A stretch of DNA of 64,000 nt. Origin: Tritrichomonas musculus (lineage: Eukaryota > Parabasalia > Tritrichomonadida > Tritrichomonadidae). The stretch spans positions 2,914,001 to 2,978,000 of the forward strand of contig JAPFFF010000007.1 in NCBI GenBank assembly GCA_039105265.1, given 5' to 3'. Of this stretch, positions 39,432 to 50,300 are shown one piece after another (position 1 is the first letter of the stretch; each line of letters begins with the position of its first letter). The translations under genes were made by a program, and so were the position numbers. Under the pieces are notes generated by a model. The model was not told the origin of the DNA, did no database searches, and worked only from the letters and a program-made list of their open reading frames with translations.

Positions 39432-40373
39432 TCATTTTTTATCATCATATTGTATCAATGAACCAAACTTAAATTGTTGTACAACAACAAACTTATCAAG
39501 GACTTCTGCTTTAAACATCTTCAGCATGCCTGTATGGATTTGGTCAAAACTCGATATGCTTGAGAGAGAATAAAGAACTCTTGAATGTTGGCTGAAAGGG
39601 CCAGTTTTTGATTCATGTAGATAACATATCCATTTACAATAAGCATAAACATCTTGGAATTTTGTGGAAATATCTCTATCAATAATATTGGATGGTAGAA
39701 TTTCAATTTCAGTATTTGAACTACCTGATTTAATTAATTGGGAACTTCCAAATACGAAAGGAAGAGTTACAAAATCGTCAACACCCCAAGAGCCATGAGT
39801 TCCCGCTGGGCTCAAACGATATTTTCTTTGAATTGATATTAGCATGTCCCAATACCTCCAAAAAACTAGAAAAACTAAATCTTCACAATCATCACTGTTT
39901 TCAATATTTTTTTGATCGAGATTGTCAATTGAATTCATTGAAACGATGCGAAGTTCATATAAACAAGTAATAAAAACTAAAAAATATAGTTCGTTTCCTG
40001 TTCCAAGATCAACTCGAATTGGATTACCAAATGAATATAAAAAATATTCAATAGCTTCTTCGTTATCTGTTAAATTTTTAAAAATTGTTTTTCTGTTATC
40101 AAATAATTTCTGATAAAAATTAACAAATCCTTTGTTGCTAAAAGGTGCTGCTTGCGAAACTGGTGGTGTATCATCTAAGTATTTTTGTACCAAATCAAAC
40201 ACATTAAGAATGTTTTGAATTGATGATGAGGGAGTAGAATTTGTTCTTCTTTTTTTTGATTTAACCGAATTGTCTAGCATATTAAGTACACGTTCTATTC
40301 GAAAATGCGATTTAGATGTTTTCCATGTTTGTAAATCAGATTCTGATTCGATTTTTCTTTCAAGAATCGACAT
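39432..40373 (-). CDS. PP2A activator PTPA (peptidyl-prolyl isomerase type)
   Basis: 313 aa, close to the family length. Family hallmarks are GNPIRVDLGTGNELYFLVF (the conserved GTG-H/N-E segment) and LSPAGTHGSWGVDDFVTLPFVFGSSQL (equivalent to L.PAGSHGVWGLDDY..LPF.WGSSQL in yeast Rrd and human PTPA). PTPA binds the PP2A catalytic subunit and helps load its metals and assemble holoenzymes, in cytosol and nucleus. The all-helical fold is consistent. It shares a very short divergent promoter (about 50-90 bp) with the TM2-domain gene. Confidence 0.88.
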   Translation of the reverse strand: MSILERKIESESDLQTWKTSKSHFRIERVLNMLDNSVKSKKRRTNSTPSSSIQNILNVFDLVQKYLDDTPPVSQAAPFSNKGFVNFYQKLFDNRKTIFKNLTDNEEAIEYFLYSFGNPIRVDLGTGNELYFLVFITCLYELRIVSMNSIDNLDQKNIENSDDCEDLVFLVFWRYWDMLISIQRKYRLSPAGTHGSWGVDDFVTLPFVFGSSQLIKSGSSNTEIEILPSNIIDRDISTKFQDVYAYCKWICYLHESKTGPFSQHSRVLYSLSSISSFDQIHTGMLKMFKAEVLDKFVVVQQFKFGSLIQYDDKK

Positions 40374-40466
40374 GACACGATAGCAAGGCTAAATTTCATT
40401 ATGGTCAATTATTGAATGAAATGAATGTCAAATATCTTTCAAATTTTTATAAATCAAAATTTACAA

Positions 40467-41015
40467 ATGATTTTATTTTTTTCATTTTTGATAACAATTC
40501 TTTCTAAATTATGCAAAGACGCAGATCCATCTGAAATGATGTGTGAGGTTCCTTCTAATAATTGCAATCTTGATGAAATGATTACCACAACTTGTTCTGT
40601 TTTTCCAAGTACAAATTGCCAAGGGAGCCGAACATTTGAAGAGAAATTGCCATGTCGTTATTGCTTTGAACTTCCTGAATCACAAATTATTTGCGAGCAA
40701 GTAAAAGATTGTAAAAATCAAATCAAAGCTTTTCAAACTCCATGCTATCCCACCGCCAAATGCATTGGAAATTCAACCTTTTTTAGAAAGGCACGATGCC
40801 ATAGTGGATCAAAATCTCAAAAAACCGCAATTTTACTCAGCCTATTTTTAGGAGGAGTTGGTGCAGATCGTTTTTATCTAGGTTATTATGTTGAAGCTGC
40901 GTTTAAATTGCTTACGGTTGGTGGTCTTGGAATTGCTTATGCTGTTGATTTAATTTTAATTATGACTGGTTTCCTCGGCCCAAAAAATGGAAGGGGGTAT
41001 ATAGAAAGGAGTTAA
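40467..41015 (+). CDS. TM2-domain membrane protein
   Basis: About 182 aa from the preferred start. The ORF reaches 40425, but Met 15 (MILFFSFLITILSKLC) begins a good signal peptide, and TCAAATA at 40428 could be the initiator, so 40467 is chosen. A Cys-rich lumenal or extracellular part (about 18-120) is followed by a TM2 domain: SQKTAILLSLFLGGVGADRFYLGYY...LLTVGGLGIAYAVDLILIMTG, with the DRF motif between the two helices. The layout matches the TM2D1-3/almondex family, whose exact biochemical role is unsettled (Notch-related in animals). Single-pair membrane topology is expected. Confidence 0.82.
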   Translation: MILFFSFLITILSKLCKDADPSEMMCEVPSNNCNLDEMITTTCSVFPSTNCQGSRTFEEKLPCRYCFELPESQIICEQVKDCKNQIKAFQTPCYPTAKCIGNSTFFRKARCHSGSKSQKTAILLSLFLGGVGADRFYLGYYVEAAFKLLTVGGLGIAYAVDLILIMTGFLGPKNGRGYIERS

Positions 41016-41185
41016 TGTTTTTACTTATTAGTTAGTATATATTTTCAATCGAAAAATATGATTTTTATTATTGAAATTGTCTTTTTAAACGAATAAATGT
41101 TGATAAAAATATTATTTTATTTCATGTAATAATATTTATTCAATTTTTAGCGATTTTACTTTGTACCATTCAACATCATTTCTTT

Positions 41186-41220
<35 letters not shown>

Positions 41221-41343
41221 TGTTTTATACTTTCATATGAAAAAAGTGTTTTTTTCAGTCTTAAAAACAGAATAAAATTATATTTATATATATTTGATCT
41301 TAAAGTTTTAGCAAATTTGGAGAACGTTAATTTTTAAAATTTA
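41016..41343. repeat. Spacer with T26 and (GT)n microsatellite
   Basis: A run of about 26 T followed by about 8 GT units lies at 41183-41223. The rest is AT-rich promoter DNA of the next gene. Confidence 0.6.
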
Positions 41344-42765
41344 ATGAAGAAAAACACGATTTTCTTACTCCCAGAACTTATTAAAGAAAATGATAAAACT
41401 TCATTTTTTTATGGAGCAAAGCCTGTTGATGATAGGCCTGTTAAAGTTTCAGGATATTCTGTTTATACTTTTTTGGATCGACTTGACGAAATCGGTTTTC
41501 CATATTATGCTGTTACTATTGAATCACAAAATGAAAAATCTTTTCTTTATAAGCATACATTTACCGATAATATTCCAGATTTCAAATCTTTTTATTTTAA
41601 AGAAAAATTTATCCCTGACGTAGGAACAGTCATTTATTTAATATCAACAGCATTCGATTCCTTTTCTGTAAAATATCAATCTGTTGCTGTCAAAGGTGGT
41701 GATTGGTTGAGAGTATCAAATTCATATAATCAAATCGGAGCACTTCATCATCTCGGTATTATTCCAGATATATCACAGCCGGCTTTTTCAAAATTGCGTA
41801 TTGATCGATGGGCTGAACCACTTCATCAAACTTTTGGAACTAATGGTACCATTGAAGAAGCGCTTCATGTTATTTTTAACAGAATGAAATATGCATCAAT
41901 TTTTTTTAATATTATTTCTGATGATGCTAGCCTTAAACAACTTGATATTCCTGAAGGAAAATATTGTTTTGGTGCCCTTAACAAGTTATTGCAAAATTCA
42001 GCAGAGCTAGAAATACTGCGTCATATACTTCCGGTATCGCAACGTAATGCTTCAAATTTTTACATATTAAATCAATTTCTCCTCATTGTTTATGATGCTC
42101 TTAACAAAAGCAACGCTTATATTGATAATATTGACGATTATACTAATTTTGACAAAGCACTTCATTCTTTCCAAATAGAAAACCAGCTTTCAGTAGGACC
42201 TTGCGATAATGAAGCTCTTAAAAAATTAACTTCGATTTCAAGCTTTAAAATAGTCGAGCAACTTCCAGTTTTTCGAATTGCTGGTATTGAAGTCAGTTAT
42301 GATCAAATTATGGACTTTCCTCCAATAGCCCCACTCCATCCCAAATCCAAAGATCAGCTTGACCAAGTTGAATTACGAGTTATGCAAGAAATAAACGATG
42401 GAATTTCGGCTACAACAAACCCTAATGAGAAAATTAGTTGGATGAATGATCAGATAATTGATTGTGTCAATGAAAGCAATGATAGGTGCAACATGCTCAC
42501 AAGCCAAGTGACAGAAATTGAAAAAACAGTTAAAATAATGACAAGGATGTTAACAGATGTTGCACAAGAAACTCAGGCCGCATCAAATAGAGTAAAAGTC
42601 GCAAGCAGAACTCTGAATAACGTGTACGATAAGCATATGGACATTCAAGGGCAATTCGAAACGTTAAGAGACAGACTTTTCTCAGAACAGAAAAACACAA
42701 GAATTATTTTACTCATTGGAATATTTATTACTTTTCTCGGAGCGCTGGAATTATTTAGAAATTGA
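41344..42765 (+). CDS. Tail-anchored coiled-coil protein
   Basis: 473 aa. The N-terminal half is globular alpha/beta (LLPELIKEN..., VSGYSVYTFLDRL). Residues about 268-295 (ALHSFQIENQLSVGPCDNEALKKL) resemble the three-helix peptidoglycan-binding-like fold, a tentative link. Residues about 345-450 form a coiled coil, and the last 20 residues are one hydrophobic helix (IILLIGIFITFLGALELF). There is no signal peptide, so a C-tail-anchored protein facing the cytosol is likely, perhaps on ER or hydrogenosome membranes. The family is not recognised with confidence. Confidence 0.7.
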   Translation: MKKNTIFLLPELIKENDKTSFFYGAKPVDDRPVKVSGYSVYTFLDRLDEIGFPYYAVTIESQNEKSFLYKHTFTDNIPDFKSFYFKEKFIPDVGTVIYLISTAFDSFSVKYQSVAVKGGDWLRVSNSYNQIGALHHLGIIPDISQPAFSKLRIDRWAEPLHQTFGTNGTIEEALHVIFNRMKYASIFFNIISDDASLKQLDIPEGKYCFGALNKLLQNSAELEILRHILPVSQRNASNFYILNQFLLIVYDALNKSNAYIDNIDDYTNFDKALHSFQIENQLSVGPCDNEALKKLTSISSFKIVEQLPVFRIAGIEVSYDQIMDFPPIAPLHPKSKDQLDQVELRVMQEINDGISATTNPNEKISWMNDQIIDCVNESNDRCNMLTSQVTEIEKTVKIMTRMLTDVAQETQAASNRVKVASRTLNNVYDKHMDIQGQFETLRDRLFSEQKNTRIILLIGIFITFLGALELFRN

Positions 42766-43028
42766 TATATTTTTTAGGAATTTTGTTTGTTTTTTATGTT
42801 TTCATTAATAAAATCTTATACTTTTCTTTTCTAATTTTATATTCACTACATGATCTTGATTGTGCGTTTTGAATTGAATTGTAAGTAATGGATATAATGG
42901 ATTTAAAAAAAAGAAAGAGCATAAATGTGAGTGTTTTTTTTTTTTTTAACAAACTCGATAATCAATAATACAATATAAATTCGCTTTTAAAAAACTACAA
43001 AACATATATTATTATTTCGCTTGAGAAA

Positions 43029-43589
43029 TCAGTGATTGCTTTTAGCAGATGATCTATGAGCTATTGAATATCTTGGGCTCGATTTCATAACAGGTTCATA
43101 ATTTGGAGCATAAACAGGTATATCACTTGGTTTTTTAGTAAAAACAGTGCTTCTTGCTGAATGTGGAATTGATCCCATTTTAGCTCCTGACCCAAATTCA
43201 TCGTTCTTTGGTGAATATGCGCCAGGCCCAGGAGTTGATTTATCATTTGATTTTGATTTTGATTTAGATTTCTTTTTCTTTGATTGTTTAGCTTTTGGAA
43301 AAGTAATTCTTGGTGCGTTTGATCCAAAAGAAGGGGGAACATATCCTGGTCCTGGAGTTGCTTGATGTCTTGGCTCATGAGGACGTGATCCTAGAGATAT
43401 TTTTGGTCCATTTCCAATTGAGCTTGGAACAGCAACTAAAGAAGGGTCTGAGCGAGGTTGAACTGATTTATAACGAGGAGAAATTGAAGATCGAGGACCT
43501 GACCCCATTGAGGAGGGAATTTTATAAGCGCCAGGGCCTGGTGTAGGACGATGGTCTCCTACATAATAAACATTAAATTCTGCTTCCAT
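43029..43589 (-). CDS. STPGR (SHIPPO repeat) flagellar-type protein
   Basis: 186 aa with three sperm-tail PG-rich repeats: PTPGPGAYKIPSSMGSGPR near residue 16, ATPGPGYVPPSFGSNAPR near 72, and STPGPGAYSPKND near 117. A Lys/Ser-rich linker precedes the third. STPGR proteins such as ODF3/CIMAP associate with axonemal microtubules. Trichomonads have several flagella, and other axonemal genes (CFAP44, DM10 protein) lie close by. Small, soluble and basic. The start is the first Met. Confidence 0.82.
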   Translation of the reverse strand: MEAEFNVYYVGDHRPTPGPGAYKIPSSMGSGPRSSISPRYKSVQPRSDPSLVAVPSSIGNGPKISLGSRPHEPRHQATPGPGYVPPSFGSNAPRITFPKAKQSKKKKSKSKSKSNDKSTPGPGAYSPKNDEFGSGAKMGSIPHSARSTVFTKKPSDIPVYAPNYEPVMKSSPRYSIAHRSSAKSNH

Positions 43590-43855
43590 TTAAATTTAAT
43601 TTAAATCGGATATAAACAATACAAAAAGTTCATGAAAATAACGAGTATTTATAAATTCTTTATATATTTTGATTTTTAATATTAGAATATCAACCCTATT
43701 GTTGGTTCATGAAATCCAAATAATATCATATCTTTTCAAGAATTAGAGGATGTATCCATTCAATCTAATAAAAAAAAAAAAAGCATATCTTATGCAAATA
43801 ATATAAAATATATTTTATTGAAAGTTCCAAAAATAAATAATAATAATAATAATAA

Positions 43856-46800
43856 TCAAGCTTGATTTTGTCCAAGAATAATTGAAGTATTTCTTTGTAT
43901 TAATTCGATTTTTGTCATGTTATATTGATTTCTCATAATAATTTGATCTTCAGGAATTGATGACATCGTTCTAGCCAAATTTTGAAGTATATCGCCTGGA
44001 ATTTTTCTTAAAACCATTTGAGAAGATGCTAAAACCAAAGAAGCAATATAAAGATAAAAGTTAATATAGTATTCTTGGTTAAACTGTAATATATACTGCG
44101 CAAATGAAGACAAGGGAATTAGATCCAGATTATCGTAATCAACATTCACTGCTTCAATAAAAACATTGATAACATTTATACTATTTTCATCCACAATATT
44201 AAATAAACGAACTATTGTTAAATATAAAACGATGCATCCATTCAAGAAGTCATCGTTTTCAGCTGCTCCAGCTTTAGATCTTTGAACAACTGACATACAA
44301 AATTGAATTAAATCACTTTTAATTGGATCGATCAAATCAGGTCGATAATTTAATATTATGTTTAATGTTGATATTCCGCATGTTTTTGTATCCTTTTTTT
44401 TAATGTCGTTCAATGCCGTTTGAAGTGCCAAACTTACGAATTGGTTTCCATTTGCATCTTCTGGTGGTAATGTCGATGCTATCTTTGCCAATGTTTGAGC
44501 AGCATAACAATGTGTATTTTTACTTCTATTATTTGCTATATTTACAAGTACTTCAATAAAAGGTCCAATGAATTGATGACAATCAGGTCCTAATTCTTCA
44601 ACAAATAAATCAAAAGTTGTGAAAATAGGAGCTCTGAAGGTTTTATCAATATCATTAGCATCACCCTTTTTATTATAAATATTTTTTTTATCAATAAAAA
44701 CATCTCTCAAAATACTAGTTATTTCAGAAGCTCTTCTTATTATTAATTGTTTCCCTGCATTTGCCATCACTACAGCAATTTCTTTCCAATATTCAGCAAT
44801 AAACTCTTTCCAATAATTTACAAGATCATATGGTCCACTCGATGGAGATTTAAGTTGATCAATGAGATAATTCAAGAGTGGATCGGCATCAGCATTTACA
44901 GCTAAATATGCAGTTGATAATTGGTCGAAGTCTTGAATTGCACTACAAGCAAGATAGTAATCGGGTGATTTGGTGTATTTTTTAAGTAAGGTAAAGATCT
45001 GATCTAAAAAGTTTGCCGTTTGTTGTGGATATATTGAGCATATCTCAACAAGCATTCTCAATGCTTCTTTTTGCATGCAATTATTCGATTGAATTAATGC
45101 TGCATCTCGATTATCTTTTTCTTCTTCATCAATAAATAAATCTTCTAATTTCTCTTCATCTTCATTTCTTTTGATGCATAATCCATTTTCGCCTAAATTT
45201 ATAATTCTTCCCAGCGTCTCAAATATTTGATTTATATAAGGGGCAAGAAATTTGGATTGGTTATTCAAAACGGTATCAAGAAATTCAATGATATTTGTAT
45301 TTGTTTCTGGATCATCTTCTGAAAAAAGGCTTAAAGATAGTTTTATAAATTCATCAATCATTGGTGAAGCTGATTTTGGACAAATTGGTATCAAATCACC
45401 GAAGCAGCCAATAGCAAGCATCTTTTGCGATGGTGAAAAATCTGGAGAATTGATTAAAAGCTGAACAAGTGGAATAATTTTTGGAAATAATGTCTCATCT
45501 ATTGAATTGACTAAAAGGAAATCTCTTAATAAAGAAATAAGTGTATCTGGACTGACATTTATATTTGATTTTGGATTTGATATAGAAGAGTCAATAAGTT
45601 TCATGGTTTGTTGGAGATATAACATTTGATTTTCTTGGGAAATGTCTCCCTTTTTTGTAAGCTCTTCAATTGCACATGCACAATAATGATCAAAAATATA
45701 ATTAAATAAGAGTGGAATTAGAGTTTCCGCTTGGACACTCATTTCATCTTCATCAAATTCAATTAATGAAATTACAAGTTTGGCGCATCTTGATGGTATT
45801 AATGCTGATATGTTTCCTTCAGAATCGGTATTATTTTTTGGTTCTAAATAATTAAAAATAAGATTGATAATTTTATCAAATTCAGATTCATCAATATCTA
45901 AATCTTCGGATGTGAAAATGATATTTTCAAAAATATCAAGTGCTACACTAATAGCAGCAATGTTATTGAGGTTTATAAGTTCAAAAGCTTTCTTAGAAAA
46001 AATAAGATAAACTCTTTCATGTCCCAACGAATCTTGAAGCCAGCTAATTAAATTATCAATATTGTTTTCACTTTCCTGAAATCCTTCTGACATTTCTATA
46101 GTTAATTTGATGCATCCGTCGATTATCTGTGGTAATAATGGTTCAATCAAGTCTACAGATATTTGAAATAGGTTACATAACGATTCTTCAGCTGAATAAC
46201 GAATATCTCGGTCGACATTATCATTAAATAAAAAATTAACAAATATCTCGGTGAATTGATTAATATATTCACCAAAAATCCTACAACTTTTAATACATAT
46301 GTTTGCAAGGTCAAAAATCTCAGTGGCTTCATTTGGATCCACAGCTTCAGTATTAACTCTGTTTGTATTATAAATTACCGATTTTGAAAGGGTTTCGCAT
46401 AATTCTTCATTTGTATTTAGTATTTCAAAATTTCCATCATCAAATAATAAAAATGTTAGTAACTCCAAAGCTTTACATCGACAATTAAAATCAGGATTCA
46501 TTAAATGTTGAATTGCAATGGGGGCTACTGAAATAAGAAGTTGTGCTTTCTGATCATCTGGGTGATTGCTATACCCATATATTAATATATGAAATGCGGT
46601 TGCAATTAATGAGTTCTGTCCTGTTTGAATTAAATTGAATGCAAATGAGTTGCATTCGAGTGTCGAAGATTCGTTGGGAGCTAATTTTAATATCGTGATA
46701 AATTCTCCCATATTATTTCTGATGTTATCATTTAATTCGTTTGGGATGAGACTGGTGATTACGTTATAAATATTTTGTTGTGATTCAATTGGTAAATCTT

Positions 46801-47011
46801 GATTATGGTCTCTAATGTTAAAAAGCATTCTTCTCATTAAAGTTATGCAAAACATTTTGACTGATTCGTTCTGTGTTGCCTGAAAACATTGAAAAAATAA
46901 AAGAATCGATTCTGGATTTTTATAAATAGAAAGAAGATATCTATGAGCTTCCTGTGATTGTTGATGAAGAAAAGAAAGAATGGCGTTTTCTAATTGTTGA
47001 GAATCATTCAT
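43856..47011 (-). CDS. Importin-beta family karyopherin (importin 4/5-like)
   Basis: 1051 aa, the length typical of importin-5/RanBP5/Kap121 (about 1100). It is made of helical HEAT-type repeats throughout. The N-terminus (QLENAILSFLHQQSQEAHRYLLSI...VKMFCITLMRRML) follows the importin-4/5 start, where the importin N-terminal region binds Ran-GTP. Acidic insert segments (about 205-215 and 625-640) fit the family. Expected to carry cargo through nuclear pores. The exact paralogue (IPO4, IPO5 or Kap123) is not settled. Confidence 0.82.
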   Translation of the reverse strand: MNDSQQLENAILSFLHQQSQEAHRYLLSIYKNPESILLFFQCFQATQNESVKMFCITLMRRMLFNIRDHNQDLPIESQQNIYNVITSLIPNELNDNIRNNMGEFITILKLAPNESSTLECNSFAFNLIQTGQNSLIATAFHILIYGYSNHPDDQKAQLLISVAPIAIQHLMNPDFNCRCKALELLTFLLFDDGNFEILNTNEELCETLSKSVIYNTNRVNTEAVDPNEATEIFDLANICIKSCRIFGEYINQFTEIFVNFLFNDNVDRDIRYSAEESLCNLFQISVDLIEPLLPQIIDGCIKLTIEMSEGFQESENNIDNLISWLQDSLGHERVYLIFSKKAFELINLNNIAAISVALDIFENIIFTSEDLDIDESEFDKIINLIFNYLEPKNNTDSEGNISALIPSRCAKLVISLIEFDEDEMSVQAETLIPLLFNYIFDHYCACAIEELTKKGDISQENQMLYLQQTMKLIDSSISNPKSNINVSPDTLISLLRDFLLVNSIDETLFPKIIPLVQLLINSPDFSPSQKMLAIGCFGDLIPICPKSASPMIDEFIKLSLSLFSEDDPETNTNIIEFLDTVLNNQSKFLAPYINQIFETLGRIINLGENGLCIKRNEDEEKLEDLFIDEEEKDNRDAALIQSNNCMQKEALRMLVEICSIYPQQTANFLDQIFTLLKKYTKSPDYYLACSAIQDFDQLSTAYLAVNADADPLLNYLIDQLKSPSSGPYDLVNYWKEFIAEYWKEIAVVMANAGKQLIIRRASEITSILRDVFIDKKNIYNKKGDANDIDKTFRAPIFTTFDLFVEELGPDCHQFIGPFIEVLVNIANNRSKNTHCYAAQTLAKIASTLPPEDANGNQFVSLALQTALNDIKKKDTKTCGISTLNIILNYRPDLIDPIKSDLIQFCMSVVQRSKAGAAENDDFLNGCIVLYLTIVRLFNIVDENSINVINVFIEAVNVDYDNLDLIPLSSFAQYILQFNQEYYINFYLYIASLVLASSQMVLRKIPGDILQNLARTMSSIPEDQIIMRNQYNMTKIELIQRNTSIILGQNQA

Positions 47012-47328
47012 TATAAGATTTTAAGAAAAATTTTGGTCGACTAAAATAGCTCTTAAAATAAAATCATCCTTTTTTTAGATTAATATCTTCGATTTTACAA
47101 GGTTTTGCATCAAAAATAAAATGAAATATAATTTTAATGATTATAGTTATAGCAAAAGAAATAAATAGTTATATTATAGAGGAAAGCAAATTAGAAAGAT
47201 TTCAAAAAAAAAAAATTTGGATGTTTTGAAATGATGAAATAAATCATTTGCATTACATAATATTAGTATTTTTGATATATATATAAAAAAAAAAAAAAAA
47301 AATTAAAATTATCAATAATAAACAATAT
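47012..47328. other. Short spacer between importin and CFAP44
   Basis: 317 bp, AT-rich with two A runs; nothing beyond promoter and 3' sequence is recognised. Confidence 0.4.
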
Positions 47329-50300
47329 TTATTTCCTCTTTAGCATTGCTTTTTCTTCATTCAAAGCATCAATCAATTCATTATTCTTTTCCACTTCAGC
47401 AAGGAGTTCATCTGGATCTTGAAGTCCCAAATCAGTATTCAGATCGTCTGCAGTTTGAGTTGTCCTAGAATTTTGAAGAACTGATTCAATATCTCTTTGT
47501 TGTTCTGTTAATGTTGCTAATTGATTAAGTAATGCCGTATTTCTCTGAACTTCGCCTGTCATCTCATCTGTTATTACCGCAATTTGGTCAGTTACTTCCT
47601 TCATTTCATTAAATTGTTGTTTATCAATCACTTTAATTTTTTCCTGAAGGGCGTCGGCGTCTTTATTAACACGCAATTGCTCGAGCATTACCAGATCTAC
47701 AGGTTGGCCAAATTTTGTAGTCTGGCTCTTATAAACTTTTTGAGCCATTGCTGTAATTTGCTTTGCCAAACTATTTTTAATATCCTCATCAGCATTTTGC
47801 TTTTGATTACAAGAGTCAAGAATATGTTTCAATGTTTGTCTTTCCGATTTCAATTTTTGTTCTTGTTGTTGAAGCTTCGTTAAACCGCTCGACAGAAAGA
47901 CGAGAGCTTTTGAAAGGTCCGAAGGCATTGATTTCTCAATTTGAGGTGTTCTAGCTTCTCCAACTTCGACTTCCTTGCTTTCCAGGTACTGAATCTGGTG
48001 GAATTGAAGCGACAAAGAAAAATTCAATTCATTCAAATGAAGTTGTTTTTCATGCTGAAAATCGTCGAATTCTTTTGATATTTGGTCGAATTGTGTCTTG
48101 AGGCCTTGTTTCTTAAAGAGAATTGTGTTTGTTTGCTGCTTGATTTGATCTTTCATTTGTTGAGCTTCATTAATTTTATCAACAATGTCCATCTTCAATT
48201 CACGCAGATCGAGAACTTTGTCATACAAAGCTTGATCGCAGCCGGCCGGACAGGCGTCTTCTTCCTTTTCCATTGATTGCGCCTCGAACATTTTCTTAAC
48301 GGCTTCAACGTCGAGTGTTGTAAGATCGACTTCGATTTCGTCTCCGTCATTTAATTTTGAATTCTTTCGGATGTTGTAATTGAATATCTTCAAAAGTTGA
48401 TCGTGATACTTCAGTGAAGGATCAACCAAATGCTCAAAGCTACGCGTCATTTTCCTCAGCTCTTTCTGTGCTTCTTCAACGACGTGTTCGGACTCTTTCA
48501 GCTGTTTCTCGTGAATTTGGACTTCGTTGTCAATTGATTCCATGTCATTTTTCCTTTGTTTCAGTTTGGAGTCCAAATCGTGATCCTTGATTTCAAGCTT
48601 AGAAAGAAGCTTGAATTCCCGCAGCATCAACAAGAATCGCATCTCTGCGAGAACAATTTGTGAATGAACACGAACTTTTTCTTTGGCGGCTTCTTCGACT
48701 TTTACATCAAATTTTCTGATGCCTTCTTCGACGTTCTTTTTCAATATGTTTCTTTTGTATTCAAGTTCTTCTTTAAACAACTTCTTCTCAAGAATTTCGA
48801 CTTCAGAAGAATTGTCTTTATTTTCGCCTTTCTTCTTCGTTGCTTGTGCTGCCGGTCTTTTTTGGCCACCTGGTCTTCTAATTGGCTGCTGTGTCTGCTT
48901 TTGCTTGCCCGCTTGAGCTTCGATTTTTTTCTTGGCAGAAGCTGCCACTTGCTCGGCGAAAACGATCGCTTCAGGTGACGGGAGGACGATAGAAATTTTT
49001 TCTCTCATGTCCAAAGGAACGTTTTTATCAATTTTCTTGTTTTCGATCATGTCGGAATGGTTCCCTCCGATAGACAACTCAATTTCTGCCAATTCTCGGT
49101 TTGTTAATTGAATTGTTTCATTCAATTTTTCTTTGAGATCTCTCAAATGGACCAGCTTTTGATTGAAATTCATTTTCATTTCACTTATTGCGTTCTGAAC
49201 GCGGAGAATTTGACGGCGTTTCTTGTCGGCGTTCATTCTGTCCTTCTCTGGTGCGATGTAATTTGGATCGTCTTTCAATTTGTAGTCGCCGATTGTTTGA
49301 CGCGAGTACTCGATCGCTTTCACATCTTCCGGATCGCAGTAATTGGCCGGAGGTTTCTGTTCCATGATTGCCTTCTTTCTTTCGTCTCTCTTCTTCTTCA
49401 TTTGCGTGTGCTCGTCGGCTGTGTGAACAATTTTCTTAAGTGGCGCCTTTTGGCCGAATCTGCCGACTTTCCGTCTTCGTTTGTCGCTCCTGGCGCTGTG
49501 AACAGAAGAGGCTGTCTCGGCTTCTGCTGCTGATTTTGATTCGGTTTCGATTGTTGAGCCGTTTTCGTGAACAGATGAGTTTCCTCCTTCTTCGCTGTTG
49601 TTATTGTTATTTTTGGCGGCTTCTTCGGCTTCTGATTCTATCAACGCTGCAACTTCTGGATCAAGAGAAATCATTCTAAACGAAGAAACAGACGAATCCG
49701 TTTTATATGCATAAACAGTGAATTCTTCATCAGTCATGTTTCGAACTAATCTTTCTCTGGCCTTCCGAAGTTGGACTCTACTTTTTTCTGCTTGAAACAT
49801 TGTCGCATAGGATGCTTCTTCGACGAGTTTTTGGGAGTTTTCATCCATTATATCATATAGGAATGGATCAATTTTGAACTCGTTTTCATTCAATCGCATG
49901 TAATTCGGAGCTTTTGAATTCTTCTGAATTAGATTCGCAAAATCTTTTTGAAGTTGTTGGATCTTTTGTTTAATGATTTCTTTCTTTTCATCAGCTGTTT
50001 GAATTCGTCGATCAAGTTCTGATTTCTGCTTTTCTTCTTCAATTGAATAACCACCTGTTTTAATATCTTCAACAGGTTCAACATCAATTTTCTTTAATTC
50101 AGGCATTTGAATGTTTTGTGTTCTGACAGCTTCTTGCCTGAAGAGAAATATTTCGCCATTTTCAGAAGCAGTTAATAGCCATGAATGATCTGTTGATGAT
50201 GATATAACAGTAACTGCGCAACTATGTAATTTCCTTGAATATTGATTGGATGAAATAGTACCATCATCTCTACCAAATATTTCAATATCATCGAGTTGGC

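Noticed and set aside
48664-49679. Several 77-141-aa plus-strand ORFs opposite CFAP44
   Set aside because: They are antisense shadows of the GC-richer coiled-coil region of CFAP44, Cys/Leu/Phe-rich, with no domain.
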